From Carnobacterium pleistocenium FTR1 (GTDB lineage Bacteria; Bacillota; Bacilli; Lactobacillales; Carnobacteriaceae), in the NCBI RefSeq assembly GCF_000744285.1, contig NZ_JQLQ01000002.1, positions 1,922,001 to 1,986,000 on the forward strand: a stretch of DNA of 64,000 nt. The letters are read 5' to 3'. The translations under genes were made by a program, and so were the position numbers. The notes beneath the pieces are model-generated. The model did not search any database. It was not told the origin of the DNA and saw only the letters and a list, made by a program, of their open reading frames with translations. Of the stretch, positions 54,547 to 63,939 are shown piece after piece. Every line of letters begins with the position of its first letter. Positions within the stretch are counted from its first letter, which is position 1.

Positions 54547-55983
54547 TTAAAGTTGTTCTTCTCCTTCATCACCATACCAATCAAAATGGAATGTTCCTGC
54601 TTTATCTTTTCTTTCGTAAGTATGTGCACCGAAATAATCCCGTTGAGCTTGGATAATATTTGCTGGCAAATCAGCCGTACGATAAGAATCATAATAAGCG
54701 ATTGCTGAAGAGAATGTTGGAATAGGCACGCCTGATTTAACGGCGATCCCGACAACATCACGAACAGAATCTTGATAGTTTTTAGCAATATCCATAAAGT
54801 AACCATCTAACATTAAGTTTTTAAGATCTGGTTTATGATTGTAAGCATCCGTGATTTTTTGTAAGAATCGAGCACGAATGATGCAACCAGCACGGAATAT
54901 TTTAGCTATTTCACCATATTGTAAATTCCAATCATACTCTTCACTAGCTGTACGCATTTGTGCAAATCCTTGAGCATAGCTCATAATCTTACTGAAGTAC
55001 AACGCTTGTCTAATTTTTTCGACTAATTCAGCTTTGTCTCCTTCAACTTTATAACTAGCAGGTTTTGGTAAAATTTTGCTTGCCTCAACTCGTTCTTCTT
55101 TTAGTGCTGAGATATAACGCGCAAAAACGGATTCTGTAATCATTGGAAGCGGAACACCTAAATCTAGTGCACTTTGTGATGTCCATTTACCAGTTCCTTT
55201 ATTTCCAGCACGATCCAAAATAATATCCACCATTGGTTTACCTGTTTCAGGATCTTTTTTTGTCAAAGCAGTTGCTGTAAGTTCAATTAAGAAACTATCT
55301 AATTCGCCTTTGTTCCATTCGGTAAAAACTTCAGCTATTTCATCTACAGATAGTCCAGCAACATTAGTTAACATGTGGTAAGCTTCAGCAATTAATTGCA
55401 TGTCTCCATATTCGATACCATTGTGAACCATTTTAACGTAATGCCCTGCTCCATTTGGTCCAATATAAGTAACACATGCTTCGCCATCTTCATCAGCTAC
55501 AGCAGCAATTTGTTCAAGAATTGGAGCAACTAAATCGTATGCTTCTTTTTGTCCACCAGGCATAATAGCCGGCCCTTTTAATGCTCCTTCTTCTCCACCA
55601 GAAACACCTGTTCCAATAAAGTTTACCCCTGACTCAGCAAGTTCTTCACTACGACGAATTGTATCTTTAAAGAAAGTATTTCCGCCATCAATCAATATGT
55701 CACCTTTATCAAGATGTGGCAATAAGGATTGAATCGTTGCATCTGTACCCTTACCAGCTTGTACCATTAATAAAATACGTCTTGGTTTTTCAAGTGAATC
55801 TACAAATTCTTCAACTGTACGAGTCAATACTAATTTTTTATCTGGATTCTCTGCAACAACTGCTTCTGTTTTAGAAGTTGTTCGATTATAAACTGATACA
55901 GAATACCCTCTGCTTTCAATATTTAAAGCTAAGTTTTTCCCCATAACAGCCATTCCAACTACACCAATCTCTTGCTTACTCAT
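54547..55983 (-). CDS. gndA: 6-phosphogluconate dehydrogenase (decarboxylating)
   Basis: A 478-residue enzyme of the oxidative pentose phosphate pathway, making ribulose 5-phosphate, CO2 and NADPH. The N-terminal Rossmann motif [15 protein letters not shown] is near residue 7. The substrate signature lies in [20 protein letters not shown] near 126-145, and the catalytic lysine and asparagine are in [17 protein letters not shown] near 180. The all-helical C-terminal domain ends in the tail [19 protein letters not shown]. Length is normal. ATG at 55983 follows AGGGAG. Confidence 0.96.
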   Translation of the reverse strand: MSKQEIGVVGMAVMGKNLALNIESRGYSVSVYNRTTSKTEAVVAENPDKKLVLTRTVEEFVDSLEKPRRILLMVQAGKGTDATIQSLLPHLDKGDILIDGGNTFFKDTIRRSEELAESGVNFIGTGVSGGEEGALKGPAIMPGGQKEAYDLVAPILEQIAAVADEDGEACVTYIGPNGAGHYVKMVHNGIEYGDMQLIAEAYHMLTNVAGLSVDEIAEVFTEWNKGELDSFLIELTATALTKKDPETGKPMVDIILDRAGNKGTGKWTSQSALDLGVPLPMITESVFARYISALKEERVEASKILPKPASYKVEGDKAELVEKIRQALYFSKIMSYAQGFAQMRTASEEYDWNLQYGEIAKIFRAGCIIRARFLQKITDAYNHKPDLKNLMLDGYFMDIAKNYQDSVRDVVGIAVKSGVPIPTFSSAIAYYDSYRTADLPANIIQAQRDYFGAHTYERKDKAGTFHFDWYGDEGEEQL

Positions 55984-56168
55984 ATTTATTTAAACTCCCT
56001 TCACTTAAAAACTGATTTTATTTTAACACTATTTCTCTGTTCTTTACTATCCTAGCAAAAAAAGGAAGAAATTAAAAGTTGTTTCATTTAAACTGACTAC
56101 TTTAAGAATTATTTTATCTGCTTTCTAATTAAACTATACCGATTTTACCTGTATTTAATATTCCTTTT

Positions 56169-56203
56169 CACCTATTTTATTCCTAATTAGTGTAAAATAG
56201 GTG
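56169..56203. repeat. Perfect inverted repeat in the gnd-corA divergent region
   Basis: CACCTATTTTA (56169-56179) and TAAAATAGGTG (56193-56203) form a perfect 11-base inverted repeat around 13 bases. It lies 62 bases before corA, with no T-tract after it. It could be an operator or a leader hairpin. Confidence 0.5.
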
Positions 56204-56265
56204 TTAAAGTAGACTTTATTGCTTAACTACATTTTCTATTAATCCTATTTTAAGGAGCGTTTGCT

Positions 56266-57222
56266 ATGATCCAGTCCTATTACACAACAAATCAAGGAGA
56301 GATTATTCAAGATACTGATTTTGCTCATGTAGAGTGGATTCACCTTTCTGATCCAACAGATGATGAAATTAATCGGGTGGTTAACCATTTCGGGTTTCCA
56401 AAAGACTACCTTTCTAGTGTTTTGGACCCAGATGAGGTTTCAAGACATGAAAATTTAGAATTAGATGAAAGCAAAAGTTCTTCATTGGCTATGTTTCTTT
56501 ATCCATTAAAAATAACGGGTAACCCAAACGATAGTGAATATGTTACCAGACCTTTAGCTGTTATTATGACCTCCAAAACCGTTATTACTGCTGCTGTTAA
56601 TACACCTGATTTCATTTCAAAAATGATTGAGAATAAGCCGGATTTTCCAATATCTAGTACAAATCAAGAGCGTTTTTTGTTAGATATTGCTTGGCACATT
56701 TCGTCTAATTACATTATTTACTTAAAAGATATCAATGCTAAAATAGAAAAATTAGAAGACACTATTACAAAGACCTCAAAAAACCGTCAATTATTTGTTT
56801 TAATGTCCTTACAAAAAAGTTTAGTCTATTTTAGTACTGCTATCGAAAGCAATCATCCGATTTTCAAACGTTTAAAAGATATTGAGCGTTTTAATACCGA
56901 TAAAAACATTCTTTCCTTTTTACATGATGTTGTCATTGAAAATCAACAAGCGGAAGCTATGATAAGACAATCTAGTAAATTACTAAAGCAAATTAGTACT
57001 GTTTTTTCTTCAGTTATTTCAAATAATTTGAATAATATCATGAAGGTTTTGACTTCAATTACCATTGTCTTAACTATTCCAAATATTGTTGGAGCACTCT
57101 GGGGAATGAATGTCTCTTTACCACTAGAAGATACACCCGGTGTTTTTTGGATTATTTGTTTGATCATCATTATTATCTGTGCTGTAACGGTTTGGATGTT
57201 AAGAAAAAAAGATTATTTTTAA
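56266..57222 (+). CDS. corA: CorA-family magnesium transporter
   Basis: A 318-residue divalent cation channel. A large cytoplasmic domain rich in long helices occupies residues 1-250. Two membrane helices lie near 258-279 and 293-313, and between them is the hallmark GMN in ALWGMN near residue 281. The loop after GMN, VSLPLEDTPGVF, is typical of the Gram-positive CorA branch. It forms a pentamer in the membrane. ATG at 56266 follows AAGGAGCG. The gene precedes a DUF4044 microprotein and an MsrA-like enzyme. Confidence 0.92.
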   Translation: MIQSYYTTNQGEIIQDTDFAHVEWIHLSDPTDDEINRVVNHFGFPKDYLSSVLDPDEVSRHENLELDESKSSSLAMFLYPLKITGNPNDSEYVTRPLAVIMTSKTVITAAVNTPDFISKMIENKPDFPISSTNQERFLLDIAWHISSNYIIYLKDINAKIEKLEDTITKTSKNRQLFVLMSLQKSLVYFSTAIESNHPIFKRLKDIERFNTDKNILSFLHDVVIENQQAEAMIRQSSKLLKQISTVFSSVISNNLNNIMKVLTSITIVLTIPNIVGALWGMNVSLPLEDTPGVFWIICLIIIIICAVTVWMLRKKDYF

Positions 57223-57295
57223 TAGTCTATTGATTCTGCTGGCATCTTTGTTGTAAACTATAAGAAATAGGTTTATGAAAGTGAGGGATTACCTC

Positions 57296-57427
57296 TTGGC
57301 GGCAAAAAATAAAAAAAGAGTTTCTAAAACACAACGCTTCACAAAAGCGTTTGTCTGGATAATGCTCATTGCAATGTTAGGTTCAGGATTTCTTTCTGTT
57401 CTTTACACACTAATCACTATGAATTAA
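57296..57427 (+). CDS. DUF4044-like single-pass membrane microprotein
   Basis: A 43-residue protein I translated directly from TTG at 57296, following GTGAGGG at about nine bases. It has a basic head (MAAKNKKRVSKTQRFTKAF) and one membrane helix (VWIMLIAMLGSGFLSVLYTL). This matches the small DUF4044 family of Lactobacillales, whose function is unknown. A strong terminator starts six bases after the stop. Its place between corA and the MsrA-like gene suggests cotranscription with corA. Confidence 0.75.
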   Translation: MAAKNKKRVSKTQRFTKAFVWIMLIAMLGSGFLSVLYTLITMN

Positions 57428-57432
57428 AGTTT

Positions 57433-57475
57433 ACCACAGAAAACGATTTTGCTAATCGTTTTCTGTGGTTTTTAT
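57433..57475 (+). terminator. Terminator after the DUF4044 gene
   Basis: A perfect 16-base-pair stem (ACCACAGAAAACGATT, 57433-57448, with 57454-57469) is followed by TTTTATTTT. Confidence 0.93.
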
Positions 57476-57501
57476 TTTAAAAATTGGAGGTTTAATAAAA
57501 G

Positions 57502-58149
57502 ATGAATTTAAATAGACACTCAACTTGTATTCAAACAGCTACCTTTAGTATGGGTTGCTTTTGGGGGCCAGATAGTTTATTTGGTCATCTCCCAGGCGTA
57601 ATTCATACACGTGTTGGTTATGCTGGTGGGACAACAACTGATCCTACCTATTATTTAATGGCAGACCATACGGAAACTTTAGAAATTGACTTTGATCCTG
57701 AGGTTATTAGTTACCCAACTATTTTGACTTTATTCTGGGACAGTCATGACGCTGTCAAAGATCGTACCTATAAAGGACGCCAATATCTTTCTCTTTTGTT
57801 CTATCATGATGCCGAGCAGCAAAAGGTAGCTCACCAAGTTAAACAAAATTGGGAAAATAAGAATCACAAAAAAATACAAACAGAAATCCAACCTTATACT
57901 CATTTTTATCAAGCGGAAGATCGTCATCAAAAATATTTTTTGAAACGTTATCCAAAAGCTCATACAGCTATCTCCAATCTTTTCCCCACTTATTCTGATT
58001 ATATCGATTCTACTATTGCTGCACGTTTAAATAGTTTTGTTAGAGAATTTGTTCTGCTAGCAGATATCAAAAAAGAACTGGATTTTTGGAACCTAACCAA
58101 AAGTGAAAAATATATTTTAGAGGATTTGCTTGATACTATTCATTGGTAA
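57502..58149 (+). CDS. msrA: MsrA-family peptide-methionine (S)-S-oxide reductase, divergent
   Basis: A 215-residue protein with the MsrA catalytic motif GCFWGPDSLF (nucleophile Cys19), GYAGGTT near 40, DHTETLEIDF near 56 (catalytic glutamate) and a tyrosine in GRQYLSLLFY near 93. It reduces methionine S-sulfoxide. The only cysteines are Cys9 and Cys19, so the usual C-terminal resolving cysteine is absent. The C-terminal 60 residues are helical and longer than in typical MsrA. ATG at 57502 follows TTGGAGG. It is not linked to msrB. Confidence 0.85.
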   Translation: MNLNRHSTCIQTATFSMGCFWGPDSLFGHLPGVIHTRVGYAGGTTTDPTYYLMADHTETLEIDFDPEVISYPTILTLFWDSHDAVKDRTYKGRQYLSLLFYHDAEQQKVAHQVKQNWENKNHKKIQTEIQPYTHFYQAEDRHQKYFLKRYPKAHTAISNLFPTYSDYIDSTIAARLNSFVREFVLLADIKKELDFWNLTKSEKYILEDLLDTIHW

Positions 58150-58175
58150 AGTTAATTGTTACTAGTTCTAAAGAA

Positions 58176-58228
58176 AAATATTCTTGCAATCAATCAGATT
58201 AAAAGTCTGATTGATTGCAAGAATATTT
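58176..58228. terminator. Bidirectional terminator between msrA and recN
   Basis: A perfect 23-base-pair stem (58176-58198 with 58206-58228) has a 7-base loop, and lies between two convergent genes. It ends four bases before the recN stop. Confidence 0.93.
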
Positions 58229-58231
58229 ATT

Positions 58232-59950
58232 TCAACTAAATTTTTTTTGTTTTTGTCTTTCTATTTTAGCTAGTACGGTTAATTCCTTTGCATGTTCTAA
58301 TGTTAGCTTTGTGATTTCAGTTCCTGCTAACATACGCGCAATCTCTTCTATTTTCTCTGAAGTTTCTAAGGCATTAACATGTGTCTTTGTTCGATCATTT
58401 TCAACACTCTTAGAAATATAAAGATGATTATCGGCCATCGCTGCTACTTGAGGCAAGTGAGTAATACACAGAACTTGAGAATGAACAGCTACCATATAAA
58501 TTTTATTTGCAATAGCTTGTGCGACCCGTCCGCTAACACCTGTATCTACCTCATCAAATATAATACTCGTGATCCCCTGAGATCTAGAAAATATGGTCTT
58601 CATTGCTAACATCATACGAGACAATTCTCCTCCAGAAGCTACCTTAGCTAAAGGTTTTAACGGTTCACCCATGTTTGTAGCAATATAAAACTCTATTACG
58701 TCAAAACCTGATTCACGCGCTTCTTCGCTCAAAAATTCTTTAATTGGTTTAAAGAATTGAACTTCAAAAACAACTTTTTCCATATAAAGTTCTTGTAATT
58801 GCTCATGAATAGATCGTTCTATATCTTTGGCTACTGTTCTGCGTTTTATAGATAGTTGACTGCCTTTATTTATTAGTTTTTTTGATAAAACAGCTAATTC
58901 TTTTGTCATATTCGTTAAATGATTTTCACGATTCATTATTTGATCTAGTTCAGCTGAAATTTTTTCGTAATAACCCTTTATTCCCGCAATAGATTCCCCA
59001 TATTTTCGTTTTAATTGTTTTATGATTTCTAATCTTTTTTCAATATCATTTAACCGGTCTTCATCATAGGCCATTTGATCTATTTCCCGCAAAATATCAC
59101 TAGCTGCTTCTTGGAGTTGGAAATAACTACTTGAAATAGCTTCTGATAAAGTTTTATATTTTTCATCTATCGTTTCCAAAGAACTCATATCAGTCATTGC
59201 ATTTCCAACTAAATCAATACCGTTTACCTCATCTCCTTGCAGTGCATCATAGCTCAAAGATAAGGCTGACATAATTTTTTGATAATTAGATAGAAGATTC
59301 TTTTCTTCTAACAACTCTTCCTCTTCTCCATCAAGAAGTTCTGCCATTTCAATTTCATTCGTTTGATACTGCAACATATCTAACCGTTGTGCTAATGCTT
59401 GCTCTCCGTTTTGCCATTTTTCATAGGCTTTTTCTACTTTTTTATATTGAATGTATGTTTCTTGAAAATCTTTTTTTAATGCGATTAGTTCCTTATCACC
59501 AAAATGATCCAACATGCTTAAATGGCGTTCCGGATTCATTAACTCTTGGTGTTCATTTTGACCATGGATATCAATAATTGATTCTCCAATTAAACGCAGC
59601 GTTGCTATAGTCACTAAACGGCCATTGATACGACAGATATTCTTTCCGCTACGATGAATATCACGTTGAATAATAACGCTATCTTCCTCACTGTCAATAT
59701 CATAAGCCTTTAGTAATTCATAAGTAAGCGAATTTCCGTCTAACGAAAACAAAGCTTCTAATACACACTTAGCTGCGCCATGTCGGATAAATTCACTAGA
59801 TCCTCTTCCACCTGCAAGCAATCCAACAGCATCAATAATGATTGATTTTCCTGCTCCTGTTTCTCCGGTCAAAACGGTCATACCGCTGTTAAAACTAAGA
59901 TTTAAATTTTGTATAATAGCAAAATCTTTGATTGTTAATTCCTGAAGCAC
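58232..59950 (-). CDS. recN: DNA repair protein RecN
   Basis: A 572-residue SMC-like ATPase that acts early at double-strand breaks. Walker A GETGAGKS is near residue 29. Two coiled-coil arms lie at about 155-345. The signature ASGGELSRMMLAMK is near 435, and Walker B SIIFDEVDTGVSG follows near 465. The start is GTG at 59950 behind GGAGGTGA. It follows argR by 34 bases, and the argR-recN order is conserved in Firmicutes. No clear LexA box was seen before argR. Confidence 0.95.
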   Translation of the reverse strand: MLQELTIKDFAIIQNLNLSFNSGMTVLTGETGAGKSIIIDAVGLLAGGRGSSEFIRHGAAKCVLEALFSLDGNSLTYELLKAYDIDSEEDSVIIQRDIHRSGKNICRINGRLVTIATLRLIGESIIDIHGQNEHQELMNPERHLSMLDHFGDKELIALKKDFQETYIQYKKVEKAYEKWQNGEQALAQRLDMLQYQTNEIEMAELLDGEEEELLEEKNLLSNYQKIMSALSLSYDALQGDEVNGIDLVGNAMTDMSSLETIDEKYKTLSEAISSSYFQLQEAASDILREIDQMAYDEDRLNDIEKRLEIIKQLKRKYGESIAGIKGYYEKISAELDQIMNRENHLTNMTKELAVLSKKLINKGSQLSIKRRTVAKDIERSIHEQLQELYMEKVVFEVQFFKPIKEFLSEEARESGFDVIEFYIATNMGEPLKPLAKVASGGELSRMMLAMKTIFSRSQGITSIIFDEVDTGVSGRVAQAIANKIYMVAVHSQVLCITHLPQVAAMADNHLYISKSVENDRTKTHVNALETSEKIEEIARMLAGTEITKLTLEHAKELTVLAKIERQKQKKFS

Positions 59951-59984
59951 TGTTTATCACCTCCAATACTTCTTTCTTAAACAC

Positions 59985-60434
59985 TTAAATTAATTGTATG
60001 AAATGGTTTTTTAACTGTAGCGCTTCTTCATGTGATCGACAAATAATAAGTACTGTATCATCCCCTGAAATAGCTCCAAAAACACTCTCAAAATTTGAAG
60101 AGTCAATTAAACTACCCAGCGCAAAAGCATTTCCAGGAATGGTTCGAATGAGTAGAAAACAATCTTGCGTATCCACTGAAACAAAAGCATCTTTAAATAA
60201 ACGTTCCAATTTTTTTGATGTATCGTATTGAATATCAGGCGGCAAACTATATCGGTATCCTCCTGTTTGTGAGGGTACTTTTACTAATTGCAATTCTTTA
60301 ATATCACGTGAAATAGTTGCTTGTGTGACTTCGATACCCTTTTCTTCTAATATACGCACAAAATCTTCTTGTTTTTCAATAACATTTTCTTTAATCAACT
60401 CTTGCAATAAATGGTGACGATCTCTTTTTTTCAT
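59985..60434 (-). CDS. argR: Arginine repressor ArgR/AhrC
   Basis: A 149-residue hexameric regulator. The N-terminal winged helix has VTQATISRDIKELQLVKV near residues 35-52. The C-terminal oligomerisation domain has the arginine-contact segment GDDTVLIICRS near 123. It senses arginine and controls arginine synthesis or catabolism genes, none of which lie here. In Firmicutes this paralog next to recN is often the global one. ATG at 60434 follows GAGGTGG. Confidence 0.93.
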   Translation of the reverse strand: MKKRDRHHLLQELIKENVIEKQEDFVRILEEKGIEVTQATISRDIKELQLVKVPSQTGGYRYSLPPDIQYDTSKKLERLFKDAFVSVDTQDCFLLIRTIPGNAFALGSLIDSSNFESVFGAISGDDTVLIICRSHEEALQLKNHFIQLI

Positions 60435-60555
60435 GTTTCCACCTCATTTTCATAACTACTATTATTCATTTAATACTCCTATCATAGCGTACTTATTTCA
60501 GATAGAAAAGAAAAAAATAAAAGAACTTAAAAACAAAAAAACTAAAACTTTAAAA

Positions 60556-60599
60556 TAAAATACGAATATACTGATTCCAAACAGTACATTCGTTATTTT
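60556..60599 (-). terminator. Terminator of tlyA
   Basis: AAAATACGAAT-TACTG (60556-60573) pairs with CAGTA-ATTCGTTATTTT (60582-60599) with one bulge and one mismatch. It lies three bases after the tlyA stop. Confidence 0.75.
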
Positions 60600-60601
60600 A
60601 T

Positions 60602-61426
60602 TCATTTTCGCTTTTTTAGTGTGCTATAAGCTTCTGCTAAAACTGACTCTATGTCTACAGTTTGAGCTAACTCACCTTGTATCTTGTCATTCCATTTTAA
60701 ATGAGCTAAAAATTCAATATTTCCTTCACCACCAGTAATAGGTGAAAACGTCAAGTTCAATACATCATAACCAATACTTATTACAAATGAAAGCATGTCT
60801 GTCAGGACTTGTTCATGAACCCGTTTATCGCTGACAATTCCTTTTTCACCCACATCTTCCCGATGAGCTTCAAATTGAGGCTTTATTAAAGCCAAAACAT
60901 CTCCACCAGAAGCAATAATATTCTTCAAGACTGGAAGAATAAGGCGTAGTGAAATAAATGAAACATCAATTGATGATAAATTTGGTCTGCCTTTTGAAAA
61001 ATCTTCTGGCTTACAATACCTAAAATTTGTTTGTTCCATAACTATGACTCTTGGATCTTGACGAAGTTTCCATGCTAACTGATTAGTCCCAACATCTAAA
61101 GCGTAACTCATTTTAGCTCCATGTTGCAAAGCTGCATCTGTAAATCCTCCAGTAGAGGAGCCGATATCTAACATAATTTTATCAGCAATAGCCACATCGA
61201 ATACTTTCATAGCTTTTTCTAATTTAAACCCTCCACGGCTCACGTAACGAGAATGCTTACCTTTTAATTGGAGTTGAGTGTCAATTGCAATTTTTTCTCC
61301 AGCAGTGTCAATTCTTTCTTCTTTAACTGTATAGACTTGACCAGCCATAATCATGCTTCTTGCTTTTTCTATCGATTCTGCAAAACCTTGTTCAACTAGG
61401 AGAATATCTACTCGTTCTTTCTTCAT
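60602..61426 (-). CDS. tlyA: TlyA-family rRNA 2'-O-methyltransferase
   Basis: A 274-residue protein with an N-terminal S4 RNA-binding domain (about 3-65; VDILLVEQGFAESIEKARSM) and an FtsJ-type methyltransferase domain with the S-adenosylmethionine motif LDIGSSTGGFTDAAL near residue 88. TlyA methylates ribosomal RNA cytidines in mycobacteria and is often mislabelled hemolysin. ATG at 61426 follows AGGAGCC. It lies 18 bases after ispA, within the xseA-xseB-ispA-tlyA series. Confidence 0.93.
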   Translation of the reverse strand: MKKERVDILLVEQGFAESIEKARSMIMAGQVYTVKEERIDTAGEKIAIDTQLQLKGKHSRYVSRGGFKLEKAMKVFDVAIADKIMLDIGSSTGGFTDAALQHGAKMSYALDVGTNQLAWKLRQDPRVIVMEQTNFRYCKPEDFSKGRPNLSSIDVSFISLRLILPVLKNIIASGGDVLALIKPQFEAHREDVGEKGIVSDKRVHEQVLTDMLSFVISIGYDVLNLTFSPITGGEGNIEFLAHLKWNDKIQGELAQTVDIESVLAEAYSTLKKRK

Positions 61427-61444
61427 ATAATGGCTCCTATCTTT

Positions 61445-62344
61445 TTAATCAATTGCCAATAAATCGATAATTTCTACTAATAAATTAAGTTGAATCGGCT
61501 TCGCTGATTTTTTACTAATATCTTCAGCCGTTCTTAGATTTACTTTTGCAAGTGTTAACTCTTGCTCCAAAGCATTTCGAGCTCCTTCAAGTGTCAATAA
61601 ACCCGGATACGTGCTTTTATGATGGGCTTCATCCATTCCTGTATTTTTGCCTATTTCTTCAACATTGCCAATTATGTCTAGAATGTCATCCCGAATTTGA
61701 TAAGCCAATCCGATGTGTTCAGCAAACTCCATCAATTGTTCTTCTATTTCTGGCATTGCATCAGCAATCACACAAGCCGCATGTATTGGGAATTTTAGTA
61801 ATTCACCCGTTTTATTTTTATGAATAAGTTGCAGTTCTTTTAAGTTTAGCTTTTTTTTCTCACCTTGAATATCTGCCATTTGGCCTAAAATCATACCTTC
61901 TGGACCAGCTGATTTTGCTAATGCTAAAATGATTTTCATTTTCTTTTCTACTGGTATATTTGATTCAGCAATAATTTCAAAAGCTTGCGTCAACAAAGCA
62001 TCTCCAGCTAAAATCGCAATATTTTCACCGTATACAATATGGTTGGTTGGCTTTCCTCTGCGAAGATCATCATTATCCATAGCTGGCAAGTCATCGTGAA
62101 TTAAAGAATAAGTATGAATAAATTCTAAAGCCGCACTTGTAGCAAAGCCATCTTTTATATTACCGCCTAGCGATTGGATCGTTGCTAATAGGAGTAAGGG
62201 TCTAATTCTTTTTCCACCTGCTGCCAAAGAGTAGGACATTGCTTCATGTAGCTTTTCTTTCTTAGTTGAATCTTTTCCTATATATTCTAACATTTCTTTT
62301 TCAAAGGATGGCATTACTTTTTCTTTAAACGAACTTAGATCCAT
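61445..62344 (-). CDS. ispA: Farnesyl diphosphate synthase
   Basis: A 299-residue isoprenyl synthase. The first aspartate-rich motif is in HDDLPAMDNDDLRRGKPTNH near residue 82-101 and the second in YQIRDDILDIIG near 218. It condenses isopentenyl diphosphate with dimethylallyl and geranyl diphosphates to give C15 precursor for undecaprenyl and quinone chains. Length and spacing are typical. ATG at 62344 follows AGGGAGTC. It is 21 bases after xseB. Confidence 0.94.
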   Translation of the reverse strand: MDLSSFKEKVMPSFEKEMLEYIGKDSTKKEKLHEAMSYSLAAGGKRIRPLLLLATIQSLGGNIKDGFATSAALEFIHTYSLIHDDLPAMDNDDLRRGKPTNHIVYGENIAILAGDALLTQAFEIIAESNIPVEKKMKIILALAKSAGPEGMILGQMADIQGEKKKLNLKELQLIHKNKTGELLKFPIHAACVIADAMPEIEEQLMEFAEHIGLAYQIRDDILDIIGNVEEIGKNTGMDEAHHKSTYPGLLTLEGARNALEQELTLAKVNLRTAEDISKKSAKPIQLNLLVEIIDLLAID

Positions 62345-62365
62345 AGTCGACCCTCTTCCTTCTTC

Positions 62366-62602
62366 CTATTCCTTTTCACTATTTTCTTCAAATAATTTTT
62401 CTTTGCCATTTTCATCAACTATTTTAGTTAATGTTTGTTCTGCATTTTGCAAAGTTTCTTTACAGAACTTACTTAGACTTACGCCTTTTTGAAATTGGTC
62501 TAATGCCTCTTCTAAGGGGACATCTCCACGCTCTAAATTCGTTACGATCTCTTCTAACTGCTGCATGGCTTCTTCAAATTTCATTTTTTTTACTGTACTC
62601 AT
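62366..62602 (-). CDS. xseB: Exonuclease VII small subunit
   Basis: A 78-residue helical protein with the family pattern FEEAMQQLEEIVTNLERGDV and LEEALDQFQKGVSL. Several copies bind the XseA C-terminus to form the single-strand exonuclease. Its ATG overlaps the xseA stop (ATGA), giving translational coupling. The C-terminus is acidic and variable. Confidence 0.94.
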   Translation of the reverse strand: MSTVKKMKFEEAMQQLEEIVTNLERGDVPLEEALDQFQKGVSLSKFCKETLQNAEQTLTKIVDENGKEKLFEENSEKE

Positions 62603-63939
62603 TTAGATTCCTCTTCTTTCTTTATCACTTTTGCTTCAAAGTTTCCCTTGTACAAATGAACGTGTATTTTATCCTCTAATTCAACTTGTGCGCTGTCTTT
62701 AATCACTTTTCCATCCTTTGTCGCATAACTGTAGCCGCGGTTCATGATTTTTAATGGGCTCAAATAATCTAGTGATTGAACAGCATAATGAAATCGTTTG
62801 TTTTGATTTTCCATATACCATTCCATTTGCGTAGTTAAATGTTTGTTCATCACACTCAAATCACTAAATTTTTGCTTCACCAGTTGTGTTGGATTTTGTG
62901 CGTTTAGTTGCAACATTTGTACGTTTAGTTCGTTTTTTAATTGCTGATTTTTCTCTTCCATTGCTCGGATGAGCCTTTCAGATAAAAGATCTAATTTTTG
63001 AGCATATCCTTCATACAATCTTTGCGGTTGATTAAATATATAAGAACCCAAATGACTGTTCAACCGTTGATTCAAAACCTCTACTTTGCGAGCATAGCTT
63101 TGAACAAGGCGCAATTTCAACTGATCAATTTTAATCAACTCATCAGACAACAACGGAACGGCAAGTTCAGCTGCTGCTGTTGGAGTTGCCGCTCGCACAT
63201 CTGCTACTAAATCCGCAATAGTCGTATCTGTTTCATGTCCCACCGAAGAAATGATTGGTGTTTGAGCTTCGAATATTGCTCGGGCAACTTTCTCTTCATT
63301 AAAAGGCCACAGATCTTCAATTGAACCTCCACCACGGGCAATAATCATTGTATCAAAATCGCCTTTTTCTTCTACCATACGGATACTCGATACAATTGCA
63401 TCAGCCGCTTTATTCCCTTGGACAAGAGTAGGATAAATAACTAATTGGACAATTGGGAAACGTCTTTTGATTGTAGTCATAATGTCTCTTACAACTGCAC
63501 CGCTGGGACTCGTAACAACCGCGATCCTTTTAGGAAAAGTAGGAATCAATTGTTTGGGAGCATCAAATAATCCTTCATTCTTCAGTTTTTTCTTCATCTC
63601 TTCTAAAGCTTGGTATAAAGCCCCAACTCCATCAGGTTCCATATGTTCAATCGTTATTTGATAATTTCCACTGGCTTCATATAAAGAAATGCGTCCAATA
63701 ACAAGTACCTTCATTCCTTCTTCAGGAGTAAATTTAAGTTTTTGAAAAGCCGGCTTAAACATGATAGCAGAAATTTTTGCATGATCATCTTTTAAACTGA
63801 AGTATTGATGCGCATTTGGTCTATTTCTAAAGTTAGAAATTTCACCTGTCAAATAGATTCTTTCCAAATAAGGATCACGTTCAAATTTCCGTTTAATGTA
63901 TCTAGTCAATGCGGTGACCGTTAAGTAATCATCTGACAC
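62599..63939 (-). CDS. xseA: Exonuclease VII large subunit
   Basis: A 446-residue nuclease subunit. An N-terminal OB fold (LTGEISNFRNRPNAHQYFSL) is followed by the catalytic domain with VVTSPSGAVVRDIM near 143, IIARGGGSIEDLWPFNEE near 203 and SVGHETDTTIADLVADVRAA near 238. A long coiled coil binds XseB. I chose GTG at 63939, eight bases after AAGGAG; GTG at 63948 overlaps that site. The 61 bases to the window edge hold no coding sequence I can support. Confidence 0.94.
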   Translation of the reverse strand: MSDDYLTVTALTRYIKRKFERDPYLERIYLTGEISNFRNRPNAHQYFSLKDDHAKISAIMFKPAFQKLKFTPEEGMKVLVIGRISLYEASGNYQITIEHMEPDGVGALYQALEEMKKKLKNEGLFDAPKQLIPTFPKRIAVVTSPSGAVVRDIMTTIKRRFPIVQLVIYPTLVQGNKAADAIVSSIRMVEEKGDFDTMIIARGGGSIEDLWPFNEEKVARAIFEAQTPIISSVGHETDTTIADLVADVRAATPTAAAELAVPLLSDELIKIDQLKLRLVQSYARKVEVLNQRLNSHLGSYIFNQPQRLYEGYAQKLDLLSERLIRAMEEKNQQLKNELNVQMLQLNAQNPTQLVKQKFSDLSVMNKHLTTQMEWYMENQNKRFHYAVQSLDYLSPLKIMNRGYSYATKDGKVIKDSAQVELEDKIHVHLYKGNFEAKVIKKEEESK

